A stretch of 64,000 bases of DNA from contig NZ_JAGGJY010000001.1 in assembly GCF_017873245.1 (NCBI RefSeq), positions 586,362-650,361 on the forward strand, in the 5' to 3' direction. Source of the stretch: Clostridium tertium (GTDB taxonomy: Bacteria; Bacillota; Clostridia; Clostridiales; Clostridiaceae). Made by a program: the position numbers and the translations under genes. Shown in pieces: positions 20,286-29,492 of the stretch. Numbering within the stretch: the first letter of the stretch is position 1; each line of letters opens with the position of its first letter. The notes under the pieces were generated by a model. That model saw only the letters and a program-made list of their open reading frames with translations. It was not told the DNA's origin and ran no database searches.

Positions 20286-21656
20286 ATGGGTGAGAAGAGA
20301 TATTTAAAATGGTATAATAAAGTTGGTTATGGTTCGGGAGACATTGCAGGAAATGTGGTTTTTGCTTTTGTATCATCATTTGTTATGATTTATCTGACAA
20401 ATAGTATTGGGTTAAATGCTGGTATTATTGGTAGTTTAATTGCTGTTTCAAAACTATTTGATGGAATAACTGATTTGTTTTTCGGAGTTATGATTGACAA
20501 GACAAACAGTAAGATTGGAAAAGCAAGACCGTGGATGTTAGGTGCATTTGTAGGATGTGCAATTACGTTAGTTGCTCTTTTTGCAATTCCAGTTGAGTTA
20601 GGAGAGTTTGCAAAATATGCATGGTTCTTTATTGCATATGTCCTATTACACGCAGTCTTTTATACGGCAAATAATATTGCATACTCTACATTGACAGCTT
20701 TAATAACTAGAAATAGTAAAGAGCGAGTGCAAATGGGATCTATACGATTTATATTTGCGTTTGCTACAAGCCTTTTAATTCAGACAATTACAGTTAGTGC
20801 GGTAGAGGTATTTGGCGGGGGGGCTACTGGTTGGCGTACAATTGCAATTATTTATGCCATTATTGGATTAATTGTAAACACAATTTCTGTTTTTTCAGTA
20901 AAGGAATTACCTGCTGAAGAACTTTATGATACAACTCTTCAGAAAGGAGAAAAAAAAGAAAAACAATATAGTTTTATTGAAATTGTTAAATTATTAGTAT
21001 CAAATAAATACTATCTGATTATTTTAGTTGTTGATGTCTTACGACAAGTTTATTCTGCAATGATTAACATGGGTATTTATTTTATGACATATGTATTGGG
21101 AAGTGAAAAATTATTTGGAGTATTTTCTTGGGCAATTAATATTCCTATTATTATTGGTTTATCCATTACTCCTATGATTATGGCAAAAATGAATGGGCAG
21201 TATAAAGTAAATGCAGCAGGATATGTAATTGCGGCTATTGGACGTACACTTGTTGTAGTAGCAGGATATATTGGTAACTTGCCATTGATGTTGGTATTTA
21301 CTGGACTAGCTGCCTTTGGTATGAGTGCTTTTCAGGGAGGTTTAAATGCCCTTATCGTACAATGTTCAGAGTACACATATTTGAAAACACGTAAGAGAAT
21401 TGATGGTTCTATGTATTCATGTACTTCTTTCGGATTGAAAATTGGAGGTGGAATTGGAACAGCGATTGCAGGATGGTTACTTGCATATAGTGGCTTTGAT
21501 GCTTCCTTGGCAACTCAAAGTCAATCATGTATTAATATGCTTTACATTATGTATCTTTGGATACCTATGTTCATCAATATTATTATTGCAATTTTGTTGA
21601 TGGGATTAGATGTTGAGAAAGCAAATGGACGTTTAAGATCAAAAATTGAGGCCTAG
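20286..21656 (+). CDS. GPH family sugar:cation symporter (MelB-like)
   Basis: 456 residues with about twelve membrane segments. The N-terminus KVGYGSGDIAGNVVF and the FDGITDLFFGVMIDKT motif with KARPWM are the signature of the glycoside-pentoside-hexuronide:cation symporters of the major facilitator superfamily. They use sodium or proton gradients to import glycosides, pentosides or uronides. It starts 12 bases after the sulfatase stop with AAGGAGAAAATAAA upstream, so the two are co-transcribed. By position it should import the sulfated sugar handled by the sulfatase. Confidence 0.92.
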   Translation: MGEKRYLKWYNKVGYGSGDIAGNVVFAFVSSFVMIYLTNSIGLNAGIIGSLIAVSKLFDGITDLFFGVMIDKTNSKIGKARPWMLGAFVGCAITLVALFAIPVELGEFAKYAWFFIAYVLLHAVFYTANNIAYSTLTALITRNSKERVQMGSIRFIFAFATSLLIQTITVSAVEVFGGGATGWRTIAIIYAIIGLIVNTISVFSVKELPAEELYDTTLQKGEKKEKQYSFIEIVKLLVSNKYYLIILVVDVLRQVYSAMINMGIYFMTYVLGSEKLFGVFSWAINIPIIIGLSITPMIMAKMNGQYKVNAAGYVIAAIGRTLVVVAGYIGNLPLMLVFTGLAAFGMSAFQGGLNALIVQCSEYTYLKTRKRIDGSMYSCTSFGLKIGGGIGTAIAGWLLAYSGFDASLATQSQSCINMLYIMYLWIPMFINIIIAILLMGLDVEKANGRLRSKIEA

Positions 21657-21878
21657 TTTTTTATATAATTGACTAATTGTATTATGATAAAGGTTGATGT
21701 TTGTTCATTAGCCTTTATTAATTTTAAAAGTTCAAGTATGCTATAGATTGAAAAATTACTTATATTCATTTAGTTAGTGTAATCTTTGTATAATCAGAAT
21801 TATTATGTATGGTTTTATAATGGAATCTGAAAATAATTAATTGATAAAGAAAATAGAAAAAAAGTGAAGGAGATAGGT

Positions 21879-23024
21879 ATGCCAAACATTACGGTTATGA
21901 TTAAGCCAGCATCAGGATTATGTAACATAAGATGTGATTATTGTTTTTATTCAGATGAAATACAAAATAGAGAATCTCCATGCTTAGAAATTATGGATTA
22001 TGAAGTAATTGAGCGGGTCGTACAAAAAACGTTGTCTTTTGCAACTGGGCATTGTAATTATTTATTTCAAGGTGGAGAACCAACATTAGCAGGAATTTCT
22101 TTCTTTGAAAAATGGTTAGAATATGAGAAACGTTATAATGTAAATAATGTAGAGATAAGTCATTCAATCCAGACGAATGGTTATTTATTGAATAAGGAGT
22201 GGTGTGGTTTTTTATCTAAAAATAGGTTTCTTATAGGGTTATCTATTGATGGGATTAAATCAACACATGATTTATATAGGAAAGATTATTCAGGGCAGGG
22301 GACTTTTGAAAATGTAATAAATTCAGCCAATTTGCTTAAGGATGCAAATATAGAATTTAATATTTTAACAGTGGTTAACAGTAAAACAGCTCCTGAGATT
22401 CAGAAGATCTATGAGTTTTATAAAAAGCAAGGATTTATATGGCAGCAGTATATAGCTTGTCTAGATCCAATAGGAGTAGATCAAGGAAAAAAAGAATATT
22501 CTCTTACGCCAAAAGTATACGGACAGTTTTTGATAGAGCTATTTAAGATGTGGGAAAAGGATTTTTATCAAGGCACGCAACCATATATAAGGCAGTTTGA
22601 AAATTATATAGGAATACTTATGGGAGCGCCTATAGAATCATGTGAGCAAAGAGGAAGTTGTAGTTTTCAGACTATAGTGGAAGCTGACGGTAGTGTATAT
22701 CCTTGTGATTTTTATGCTATGGATTCGTATAAACTAGGAAATTTTCTTGTTGATACTTTTGATAACATTAATCATCAACGAAGGATAATTAGGTTTGTTG
22801 AACAATCTTATAATCATGCAGAAAGTTGCAAAAATTGTGCTTATTTTGGAATTTGTAGAGGTGGGTGTCGCAGACATAGAGAACAGTTTTGCGAGGAAGA
22901 AGGGATTAATTATTTTTGTGAAGCATATAAAATGTTTTTTGATGAATGTTTATCAGATATAAAAAAAATAGCAATTCAATGCTTGAAATACGATAATAAA
23001 TCTAGTTTCAGAATCAACAGCTAG
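21879..23024 (+). CDS. Anaerobic sulfatase-maturing radical SAM enzyme (anSME)
   Basis: 381 residues. The radical SAM cluster motif is C15-x3-C19-x2-C22 (CNIRCDYC) within the family-typical MIKPASGLCN start. The GGEPTL motif follows (about residues 66-71). A C-terminal SPASM region supplies two further cluster sites (CEQRGSCSF, YPCDFY, CKNCAYFGICRGGCRRH). anSMEs oxidise the active-site Cys or Ser of sulfatases to formylglycine without oxygen. Its position after a Cys-type sulfatase gene and the symporter makes that sulfatase the evident substrate. ATG at 21879 is chosen because AAGGAGA lies 5 bases upstream. The 222-base gap before it has no terminator, so it may be read with the operon or from its own promoter. 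Confidence 0.94.
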   Translation: MPNITVMIKPASGLCNIRCDYCFYSDEIQNRESPCLEIMDYEVIERVVQKTLSFATGHCNYLFQGGEPTLAGISFFEKWLEYEKRYNVNNVEISHSIQTNGYLLNKEWCGFLSKNRFLIGLSIDGIKSTHDLYRKDYSGQGTFENVINSANLLKDANIEFNILTVVNSKTAPEIQKIYEFYKKQGFIWQQYIACLDPIGVDQGKKEYSLTPKVYGQFLIELFKMWEKDFYQGTQPYIRQFENYIGILMGAPIESCEQRGSCSFQTIVEADGSVYPCDFYAMDSYKLGNFLVDTFDNINHQRRIIRFVEQSYNHAESCKNCAYFGICRGGCRRHREQFCEEEGINYFCEAYKMFFDECLSDIKKIAIQCLKYDNKSSFRINS

Positions 23025-23229
23025 CCATAGATAATATCTTTCACAATTAATGAATACAAAATTGTATTGAAATAATTAGTGAAAAGTTAAGAATATCAAT
23101 ATGTAGAGGTGTTAAGTTTATGACTTAATTATAAATATAAAATATATAATATTATATATGAAAATAGAAAAATTGATTAATACAGAGAAATGAAATATAA
23201 TCATTAATATAATGCATATGAATGAATAA

Positions 23230-23669
23230 GCTTAGAGCATAGATTCGGAAGAATAGAATTAATTGCATTATTGCAAGGCGATATGAGCATAGAAATTTAA
23301 GAGAAGAAATTAAATCAAACTCGGGAAATACGAATATTTTTAAGACTTATAAAAAAAGATGTAAAAGCATGCATTGTTAATCTATGAAATTAGCAATAGG
23401 CTTTTTACATCTTTTTTATATGGAATGTGTAAGTCTATTTGTCGTAGATATAAGTTGCAAAACTTTGCAATAATGAGTTTTTCAAAAGTTCTTTATTTTA
23501 TAGTAAAAAATTATAAAGACAAAGAGCATTAGATAAAACAATAGATTCTATTGGAGAGGGATGTGGAAATTATTCAGTGATTAGATTAACATTTCTTCAT
23601 TCAGGAATAAAAGCTATAAATTCTGGGAATGGAGAAGGTGATTATCCTATGATGGGGAGTATATTATAG
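23230..23669 (+). pseudogene. Decayed coding sequence(s) in the gap after the maturase
   Basis: The 880-base gap 23025-23905 has no intact gene. At 23230-23400 protein-like sequence can be read only by shifting frame (one frame gives RFGRIELIALLQ, then another gives a 33-codon run to a stop). At 23532-23669 there is a 45-codon frame without a start, containing RLTFLHSGIKAIN and GEGDYPMMGS. I recognise no family. The two pieces are separated by a terminator. They are best read as remnants of lost genes; 23025-23229 shows nothing. Confidence 0.3.
23351..23418 (+). terminator. Rho-independent terminator downstream of the sulfatase locus
   Basis: AAAAAAGATGTAAAAGC pairs with GCTTTTTACATCTTTTTT with a single bulge around a long loop. 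The right arm merges into a T run. Confidence 0.8.
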
Positions 23670-23712
23670 TAATTGATAATGGGTAATGAATAATTGATAA
23701 TTATGGATTATT

Positions 23713-23748
23713 AATCTTAACAATATTTTTTGTTAAGATTTTTTTTAT
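23713..23748 (+). terminator. Rho-independent terminator before the ars operon
   Basis: A perfect 11-bp stem (23713-23723 with 23730-23740, AATCTTAACAA) is followed by eight T residues. Confidence 0.9.
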
Positions 23749-23840
23749 TTATTTTTAATGGTAACAAATTATATTCTTATCCGTATATATAGATATATAT
23801 CAATATATATTATTAAAATTCTACTTTAATTTATTGTATA

Positions 23841-23869
23841 TTGACATATTATGCATGGGAATTTATAGT
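23841..23869 (+). promoter_or_regulatory. Promoter of the ars operon
   Basis: TTGACA (23841-23846), a 17-base spacer and TATAGT (23864-23869) form a near-consensus sigma-A promoter. It lies 37 bases before the ArsR-ArsC start. Confidence 0.75.
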
Positions 23870-23874
23870 TATAA

Positions 23875-23890
23875 ATAGATATAAATCTAT
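23875..23890 (+). promoter_or_regulatory. Probable ArsR operator
   Basis: The inverted repeat ATAGAT-ATAA-ATCTAT lies just after the -10 box and overlaps the expected transcription start. This is the usual position and form of an ArsR/SmtB operator. Binding there would block the promoter until arsenite releases the repressor. Confidence 0.6.
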
Positions 23891-23905
23891 ATAAGGGGTG
23901 AATTT

Positions 23906-24655
23906 ATGAATAATAACTATGAAGAAAATGCTAAAATATTTAAAGCATTAGGAGAGCCTAATAGATTGAAAATATTAGATATTTTATCTTGTGGAGAAAA
24001 ATGTGCTTGTGAGTTGTTAGAAAGTTTTGAGTTTACTCAACCTACATTGTCACATCATATAAAGGTTTTAACTGAATGTGGATTAGTGTTATCTAGAAAA
24101 GAAGGAATATGGAATTATTATAAATTACATATAACTAATGCTAACAGATTAATCTTAAATTTAATGAATATTATTACTGATACAGAAGATTGTGTTTGTA
24201 AAGAAAAGGAAATGAATTTTAAAAATAATAAGAAAAAGGAGAAACTAAAAATGAAAAAGAAGGTAGCATTTATATGTGTTCATAACTCTTGTAGATCACA
24301 AATGGCGGAGGCATTAGGGAAATTATATGGAAGTGATGTTTTTGAAAGCTATTCAGCAGGTACTGAAACTAAGCCACAAATTAATCAAGATGCAGTAAGA
24401 ATAATTAAGGATTTATACAATGTAGATATGAATGAAACTCAAAAATCTAAATTACTTACTGATATACCAGATATAGATATTGCAATAAAAATGGGGTGTA
24501 ATGTTGTATGTCCTACTATATCAGCTAACCATATAGAGGATTGGGGATTAGAAGATCCTACAGGAAAGTCTGATGAAGAATTTATTAAAATTGCCAAAAC
24601 TATAGAAGAAAAGGTTAGGGATTTAGTAAGAAGAATTAATGAAAATAAAATATAG
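23906..24655 (+). CDS. ArsR repressor-ArsC arsenate reductase fusion
   Basis: 249 residues in one frame. Residues 1-95 are an ArsR winged helix (FKALGEPNRLKILDILSCGEKCACELLE, then TQPTLSHHIKVL); the cysteines in CGEKCACE sit where arsenite-sensing ArsR proteins bind the metalloid. Residues 116-249 are a thioredoxin-coupled arsenate reductase of the low-molecular-weight phosphatase fold, with the CX5R loop C124-VHNSC-R130 and the later paired cysteines in MGCNVVCP. The linker (about 96-115) is lysine-rich. A separate ribosome binding site (AAGGAG) and ATG at 24251 lie exactly at the domain junction, so a free ArsC could also be made. It leads the operon and is followed after 9 bases by the arsenite exporter. 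Confidence 0.93.
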   Translation: MNNNYEENAKIFKALGEPNRLKILDILSCGEKCACELLESFEFTQPTLSHHIKVLTECGLVLSRKEGIWNYYKLHITNANRLILNLMNIITDTEDCVCKEKEMNFKNNKKKEKLKMKKKVAFICVHNSCRSQMAEALGKLYGSDVFESYSAGTETKPQINQDAVRIIKDLYNVDMNETQKSKLLTDIPDIDIAIKMGCNVVCPTISANHIEDWGLEDPTGKSDEEFIKIAKTIEEKVRDLVRRINENKI

Positions 24656-24664
24656 GAGGTAAAT

Positions 24665-25720
24665 ATGGGGAAAGAAAATGGTGGAAATGGATTAGGTATA
24701 TTTGAAAAATATCTAACAGTATGGGTTGCATTTTGTATTGTAATAGGTATTTTAATAGGACAGTTACTGCCTATTATACCAGAAACATTGAACAAGTTTG
24801 AATATTACAATGTATCAATACCAGTAGCTATCTTAATATGGCTTATGATATATCCAATGATGTTAAAAATAGATTTTTCAAGTATTTTAAATACTACTAA
24901 AAAACCTAAAGGACTCATTGTAACATGTACTACAAACTGGCTAATAAAGCCATTTACAATGTATGTAATAGCAGCATTTTTCTTACTGATAGTATTTAAA
25001 GGAGTTATTGCGTCAGATTTAGCTAAGGAATATTTGGCAGGTGCGGTTTTATTAGGAGCAGCACCTTGTACAGCAATGGTATTTGTATGGAGTCACTTGA
25101 CTAAAGGTGATCCAGCTTATACCTTAATTCAAGTAGCAGTAAATGATTTAATCATTTTAATTGCATTTACACCTATAGTAGCATTTTTATTAGGTGTTAG
25201 CGATGTTTCAATACCATTTGCAACCCTAATATTATCAACTGCATTATTTGTTGTAATTCCTTTAGTACTAGGATATATTACTCGAACTATAGTAGTTAAA
25301 AATAAAGGAACTGATTATTTTGAAAATATATTTTTAAAGAAGTTCGATAACGTAACAATAGTAGGATTACTTTTAACTTTAATAATATTATTTTCATTCC
25401 AAGGTGATACTATATTAAGTAATCCAATTCATATACTATTAATTGCTATTCCCCTTACAATACAAACATTTTTTATATTTGGATTTGCATATATTTGGGC
25501 AAAACTTTGGAAGTTACCTCATAATATTGCAGCACCAGCAGGTATGATAGGAGCAAGTAATTTCTTTGAACTTTCAGTTGCAGTAGCTATTTCTCTTTTT
25601 GGATTACAATCAGGTGCTGCACTAGCAACAGTTGTAGGAGTATTAGTTGAGGTTCCGGTGATGTTAACATTAGTTAAGATCGCAAACAAAACAAGAAAGT
25701 GGTTTCCTATTGAAAAATAG
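24665..25720 (+). CDS. acr3: Acr3 family arsenite efflux transporter
   Basis: 351 residues with about ten membrane segments. The LLGAAPCTAMVFVWS motif holds the conserved cysteine of the Acr3 family, and GLFEKYLTVWV-like N-terminal and SNFFELSVAVAI blocks are family-typical. It exports arsenite driven by the membrane potential, completing the pathway in which the preceding ArsC domain reduces arsenate to arsenite. ATAGGAGG precedes the start and the gap to the fusion gene is 9 bases, so both are under the promoter and operator at 23.84-23.89 kb. Confidence 0.95.
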   Translation: MGKENGGNGLGIFEKYLTVWVAFCIVIGILIGQLLPIIPETLNKFEYYNVSIPVAILIWLMIYPMMLKIDFSSILNTTKKPKGLIVTCTTNWLIKPFTMYVIAAFFLLIVFKGVIASDLAKEYLAGAVLLGAAPCTAMVFVWSHLTKGDPAYTLIQVAVNDLIILIAFTPIVAFLLGVSDVSIPFATLILSTALFVVIPLVLGYITRTIVVKNKGTDYFENIFLKKFDNVTIVGLLLTLIILFSFQGDTILSNPIHILLIAIPLTIQTFFIFGFAYIWAKLWKLPHNIAAPAGMIGASNFFELSVAVAISLFGLQSGAALATVVGVLVEVPVMLTLVKIANKTRKWFPIEK

Positions 25721-25764
25721 GGGAGAGTACATTTATTAATAATAGAAAGGAGGTTGTATATTTT

Positions 25765-25962
25765 ATGAAATGGGAATATAAAGTTGTTGAAATAAGTTCA
25801 ATGAAAGGTTTAGGAAATTCAGAGGAATTACAAAAAGAACTTAATGATTATGGAAATTTAGGCTGGGAGCTAGTTGGAGTTTTAACGAAGCCACATGAAG
25901 GCGTAGGATGGATTCCAAAACCTGACGATGGTTCAGTAATATTTAAAAGAGAAATTGTCTAA
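25765..25962 (+). CDS. Small DUF4177-type protein
   Basis: 65 residues, soluble. The start WEYKVVEI, the NDYGNLGWELVGVL core and the ending IFKREIV are characteristic of DUF4177, a family of small proteins without known function. AAAGGAGG precedes the start. It lies 44 bases after acr3 in the same direction and probably ends the ars transcription unit, though the family is not specifically linked to arsenic. Confidence 0.85.
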   Translation: MKWEYKVVEISSMKGLGNSEELQKELNDYGNLGWELVGVLTKPHEGVGWIPKPDDGSVIFKREIV

Positions 25963-26136
25963 TTATAAGAAGATAAAAAATTATTAATTTGTTTAATAAA
26001 ATATAGAATTATGTAATAAAGGTGAGTGTATGGTTTTAAATATAAAAATAGCCAGTATAGAATTAATTAATGGTCCGCTAAAACACATAAATTAAATTTT
26101 ATATACTAGCCAATTTTATTATATAATATATAGAGG

Positions 26137-26172
26137 AATAGAGTAAAGTATTATATTTGCTCTATTTTTATG
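26137..26172 (+). terminator. Rho-independent terminator in the gap after the ars genes
   Basis: AATAGAG (from 26137) pairs with CTCTATT (ending 26166), extended by AAA/TTT pairing, and is followed by TTTTA. The rest of the 430-base gap 25963-26393 is AT-rich with a 21-codon ATG frame at 26030 lacking any family match; I see nothing else in it. Confidence 0.7.
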
Positions 26173-26393
26173 CTTATAATCAATAAAAGTAATATATTAA
26201 TTACTAGATAGTATGGAATAATAAATGTAACTACTTAAGTAATAATTTGGATTACCTTAATTATTGAGTTAAAGATATTAGGTTGCTTTTTATTTGTATA
26301 AATATATTTTAAGATAGCGAACTTTTTTATATAAATAAGTGTATAATAAGTTCTATGAAATTTATAAAGTGTTGCAAGAAGGGATGAAGATAT

Positions 26394-27326
26394 TTGGATA
26401 AATCAAAATTTTATACTAAAAGATTAAATATAATTATAATAGCAATAATTTGTACCTTCTTATGGGGAAGTGCTTTTCCTGCCATTAAAGTAGGATATGA
26501 AATCTTTAATATAGCAAGTAGTGATGTAGGTGCAAAACTTATATTTGCCGGATATAGATTTTTCTTGGCAGGAATTATTGTATTAATAATAAAGCTATTA
26601 ATAAAGCAAAGCATCTTTGATTTAACTTTTAAAGATATGAAGGAAATTACAATATTAGGACTTGGACAAACAACTCTTCAATATATATTTTTCTATTTAG
26701 GAATGACATATACTACTGGAGTAAGAGGTTCAATTATAAATGGGACAGGTACATTTTTTAGTATTATATTAGCACACTTTATTTATAAAAATGATAAGTT
26801 GAATTTCAATAAGATTTTAGGATGTATAGTAGGATTTGCAGGAGTTATAATTGTAAACCTTGGAGGATCTTCAGTTTTAGAAGGTGGTTTTTCCTTTAAA
26901 GGTGAAGGCTTTATAATGCTTGCAGCTTTTATGCTTTCAGTTTCATCAATATACAGTAAGAAGATAAGTCAAAATAAGGATGCATATACTATAACAGGTT
27001 ATCAATTAGCTATAGGGGGACTAGCTTTAATAATAATAGGATATATATTAGGAGGAAATCTTATAAACTTTAATATTAAATCTACTTCATTATTACTATA
27101 TATGGCATTATTATCATCAGTAGCATTTGCATTATGGTCACAACTTTTAAAATACAATAAAGTTGGGGTGATTTCTGTTTTCAACTTTTTAATTCCTGTC
27201 TTTGGAACTATACTTTCAGCTATAGTACTTAAGGAAAATATATTTGATATAAAGATACTAATTGCTTTAATATTAGTTTGTGCTGGAATTTATTTAGTAT
27301 ATAAAAAGAAGGAAAGTGTAAATTAG
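26394..27326 (+). CDS. DMT superfamily EamA-type transporter
   Basis: 310 residues with ten predicted membrane segments in two EamA repeats (the first with CTFLWGSAFPAIKVG, the second with AAFMLSVSSIYSKKIS and FNFLIPVFGTILSAIVLKE). The family exports amino acids and other metabolites; this member's substrate cannot be told from sequence. The start is TTG at 26394, with GAAGGGATG upstream. Monocistronic, followed by a terminator. Confidence 0.9.
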   Translation: MDKSKFYTKRLNIIIIAIICTFLWGSAFPAIKVGYEIFNIASSDVGAKLIFAGYRFFLAGIIVLIIKLLIKQSIFDLTFKDMKEITILGLGQTTLQYIFFYLGMTYTTGVRGSIINGTGTFFSIILAHFIYKNDKLNFNKILGCIVGFAGVIIVNLGGSSVLEGGFSFKGEGFIMLAAFMLSVSSIYSKKISQNKDAYTITGYQLAIGGLALIIIGYILGGNLINFNIKSTSLLLYMALLSSVAFALWSQLLKYNKVGVISVFNFLIPVFGTILSAIVLKENIFDIKILIALILVCAGIYLVYKKKESVN

Positions 27327-27345
27327 ATATATAGCTTATAAATAA

Positions 27346-27390
27346 AATAACTGTAATAAAGTTTATAGCTTTGTTACAGTTATTTTTTTA
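27346..27390 (+). terminator. Rho-independent terminator after the EamA gene
   Basis: ATAACTGTAA (27347-27356) pairs perfectly with TTACAGTTAT (27374-27383), with a further AAAG/CTTT inner pairing and a following T run. Confidence 0.9.
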
Positions 27391-27515
27391 TAGGAATTAT
27401 AATATTCTTCATCCATGCATACATTCATAACTTTCACATACATAACCGCATGATTGTCACTTGATACAAGGTCTATATCCAAAACATATTTACAAATTAT
27501 ATATATTCACCAATA
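27363..27515 (-). other. Start-less minus-strand frame, possible gene remnant
   Basis: On the minus strand a 45-50 codon frame runs without a proper start through the gap between the EamA gene and the kinase gene (it contains VLDIDLVSSDNHAVMYVKV) and ends inside the terminator. The composition is protein-like, but no family is recognised. The rest of the gap to 27661 shows no feature. Confidence 0.2.
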
Positions 27516-27661
27516 TGAAAATATGTTGTATCATTATCTTATATAGTTTCAATTTTGCTGTTTTATTTAAAGATGTATTATAACTATTTTTAATACTATA
27601 ATTTTATTTATGTAAATTAATTAATTGAAACAGAGACAATAAAAAAGATTTGGAGAGAAAT

Positions 27662-28813
27662 ATGGGGAAAAGTAAAGAACTATTATTGATACGATATATA
27701 TCATTTATTATTTTAATAGCTCAAATTTTTATTGAAGAAAAAAATACAAGCCTTATTAGTCTAATATTTATTTTGATGTTTATAATAAACAATAATCTTA
27801 GAATATTTTACTTTAGAAATGATAAATTAACTATTTTTTCTATGATTGGTGAAATAATAATATCACCAATAGCTTATTTAAACTTTGGAGGAAGCATTTT
27901 ATTTTATTTAATAGGAGTAACTATAGATGTCTTTACATTAAAATTTGAAAAAATAAAATATATCTTTTTGATTGTAATATCTTTAATATCACTATCTAGT
28001 AAATTTAATAAAAATATAGAAGATGGGTTTATCAATTTAGTTATTATGTTTATTTTTATAATTCTTTTAAATTACATATCTAGATTGCATAATACAAAAA
28101 GAGAAGCTCAAAGGTTATATGATAAGCTTAGAGTATCTGAGGAAAATTTAATTGAAACAAAAAAGCACCTTGAAGAATGTCTTACTTCAATAGAAGAGTT
28201 AACAGTACTTAAGGAAAGAAATAGAATATCAAGAGAAATACATGATAGTGTTGGACATTCTTTATCAACAGCTATGATTCAGCTATCTGCAATGGAAAGT
28301 ATAGCCGATAAAGAAGGAAGCATGCTAAAAGATATGGCAAGTAACTTAAGAGATTTTATAAATGAGAGTTTTCAAGATGTTAAAAGGGCAGTAAGTGAAC
28401 TTAAATCTGATGACTATGATAATTACAGAGGATTAATTAGAATTCAAGAGTTGTGTAAGAACTTTGAAAAGATGTCAGGTGTAGAAGTGAATATTATTTT
28501 ATCAAAGGGTGATTGGACTCTTTCTACTAAACAAAGCACTCACTTATATAGAATAACTCAAGAAGTTTTATCAAATGCTTTAAGACATGGAAAAGCATCT
28601 AAGATTAAAGTAATTATGAACTTTACAGAAAATGATTTTGTAATATCTTTTAAAGATAATGGCATAGGAACTGATATTATAAAAGAAAGTGGATTTGGAC
28701 TTAAAAATATAAGAGAAAGATCTGAAGAAATAGATGGAATAATTGATGTAAGTTCAGATATAGGAAAAGGATTTTTTATAAAGCTTGTAATTCCTAGAGA
28801 AAAGGAGAATTAG
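27662..28813 (+). CDS. NarL-type sensor histidine kinase
   Basis: 383 residues. Four to five membrane segments (about 10-145) with very short loops are followed by a coiled coil, a HisKA_3 dimerisation domain with phosphoaccepting His near 193 in SREIHDSVGHSLS, and an HATPase domain (LSNALRHGKASK, DNGIGTDI, GFGLKNIRER). The small membrane sensor is of the kind seen in DesK/LiaS-like kinases that sense membrane state or cell-envelope drugs. The start at 27662 follows GGAGAG. Its response regulator begins one base after the stop, and an ABC exporter operon follows. Confidence 0.92.
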   Translation: MGKSKELLLIRYISFIILIAQIFIEEKNTSLISLIFILMFIINNNLRIFYFRNDKLTIFSMIGEIIISPIAYLNFGGSILFYLIGVTIDVFTLKFEKIKYIFLIVISLISLSSKFNKNIEDGFINLVIMFIFIILLNYISRLHNTKREAQRLYDKLRVSEENLIETKKHLEECLTSIEELTVLKERNRISREIHDSVGHSLSTAMIQLSAMESIADKEGSMLKDMASNLRDFINESFQDVKRAVSELKSDDYDNYRGLIRIQELCKNFEKMSGVEVNIILSKGDWTLSTKQSTHLYRITQEVLSNALRHGKASKIKVIMNFTENDFVISFKDNGIGTDIIKESGFGLKNIRERSEEIDGIIDVSSDIGKGFFIKLVIPREKEN

Positions 28814-28814
28814 G

Positions 28815-29459
28815 ATGGGGAAAATTAAAATATTAATTGTAGATGATGAAAAACTAATTAGAGAAGGCTTAAAAATTATGCTTTCAACTTTTGATGATAT
28901 AGAAGTGGTTGATACTGCTGAAAATGGATATAAAGCTTTAGAGGTGTGTAAAAATAAAGATATAGATGTAGTTCTTATGGATATAAGAATGAAGGATTGT
29001 GATGGAGTAATGGGCACTAGACTTATTAAGGAGCAATTTACTAAGATTAAAGTTATTATATTAACTACATTTAAAGATAAAGAATATATTCAAGATGCAT
29101 TAAAATATGGAGCTTTTGGATATTTGTTAAAGGATAGTTCTCATCAGGTTATTTATGAAGGAATAAAAACAGCTTATATGGGAAATATGGTTGTTCATCC
29201 TGATGTTGCAAATGAAATTCTTAGCAATAACAATCATAATTTAAATAATAAAGAAATAAAAAAATATGATTTTTCAGATAAAGAATTACAAATTATTAAA
29301 TATATTGCTGAAGGATTAACTAATAAAGAAATCTCGGAAAAACTTTATTTATCAGAAGGGACTATAAAAAATAATATTACAAATATTTTAGCTAAGTTAA
29401 ACCTTAGAGATAGAACACAAATTGCAATTTTTGCATTTAAAAACAGAATAGTGACTTAA
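28815..29459 (+). CDS. NarL/FixJ family response regulator
   Basis: 214 residues. The receiver domain (1-120) has acidic residues in IVDDEKLI, the phosphoacceptor Asp56 in VVLMDIRM, and the switch Thr and Lys in ILTTFKD and YLLKDSS. The LuxR-type helix-turn-helix is at about 145-210 (LTNKEISEKLYLSEGTIKNNI). It starts 1 base after the kinase gene, so the pair is co-translated. Its likely targets are the ABC exporter genes immediately downstream. Confidence 0.94.
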   Translation: MGKIKILIVDDEKLIREGLKIMLSTFDDIEVVDTAENGYKALEVCKNKDIDVVLMDIRMKDCDGVMGTRLIKEQFTKIKVIILTTFKDKEYIQDALKYGAFGYLLKDSSHQVIYEGIKTAYMGNMVVHPDVANEILSNNNHNLNNKEIKKYDFSDKELQIIKYIAEGLTNKEISEKLYLSEGTIKNNITNILAKLNLRDRTQIAIFAFKNRIVT

Positions 29460-29492
29460 GTCATTTATATAATGACTTGTAGTGATAGCAAG

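Noticed and set aside
23025..23905. Long gap searched for tRNA genes or a regulatory RNA
   Set aside because: No TTCRA arm or cloverleaf pairing was seen; the sequence is better explained by gene remnants and terminators.
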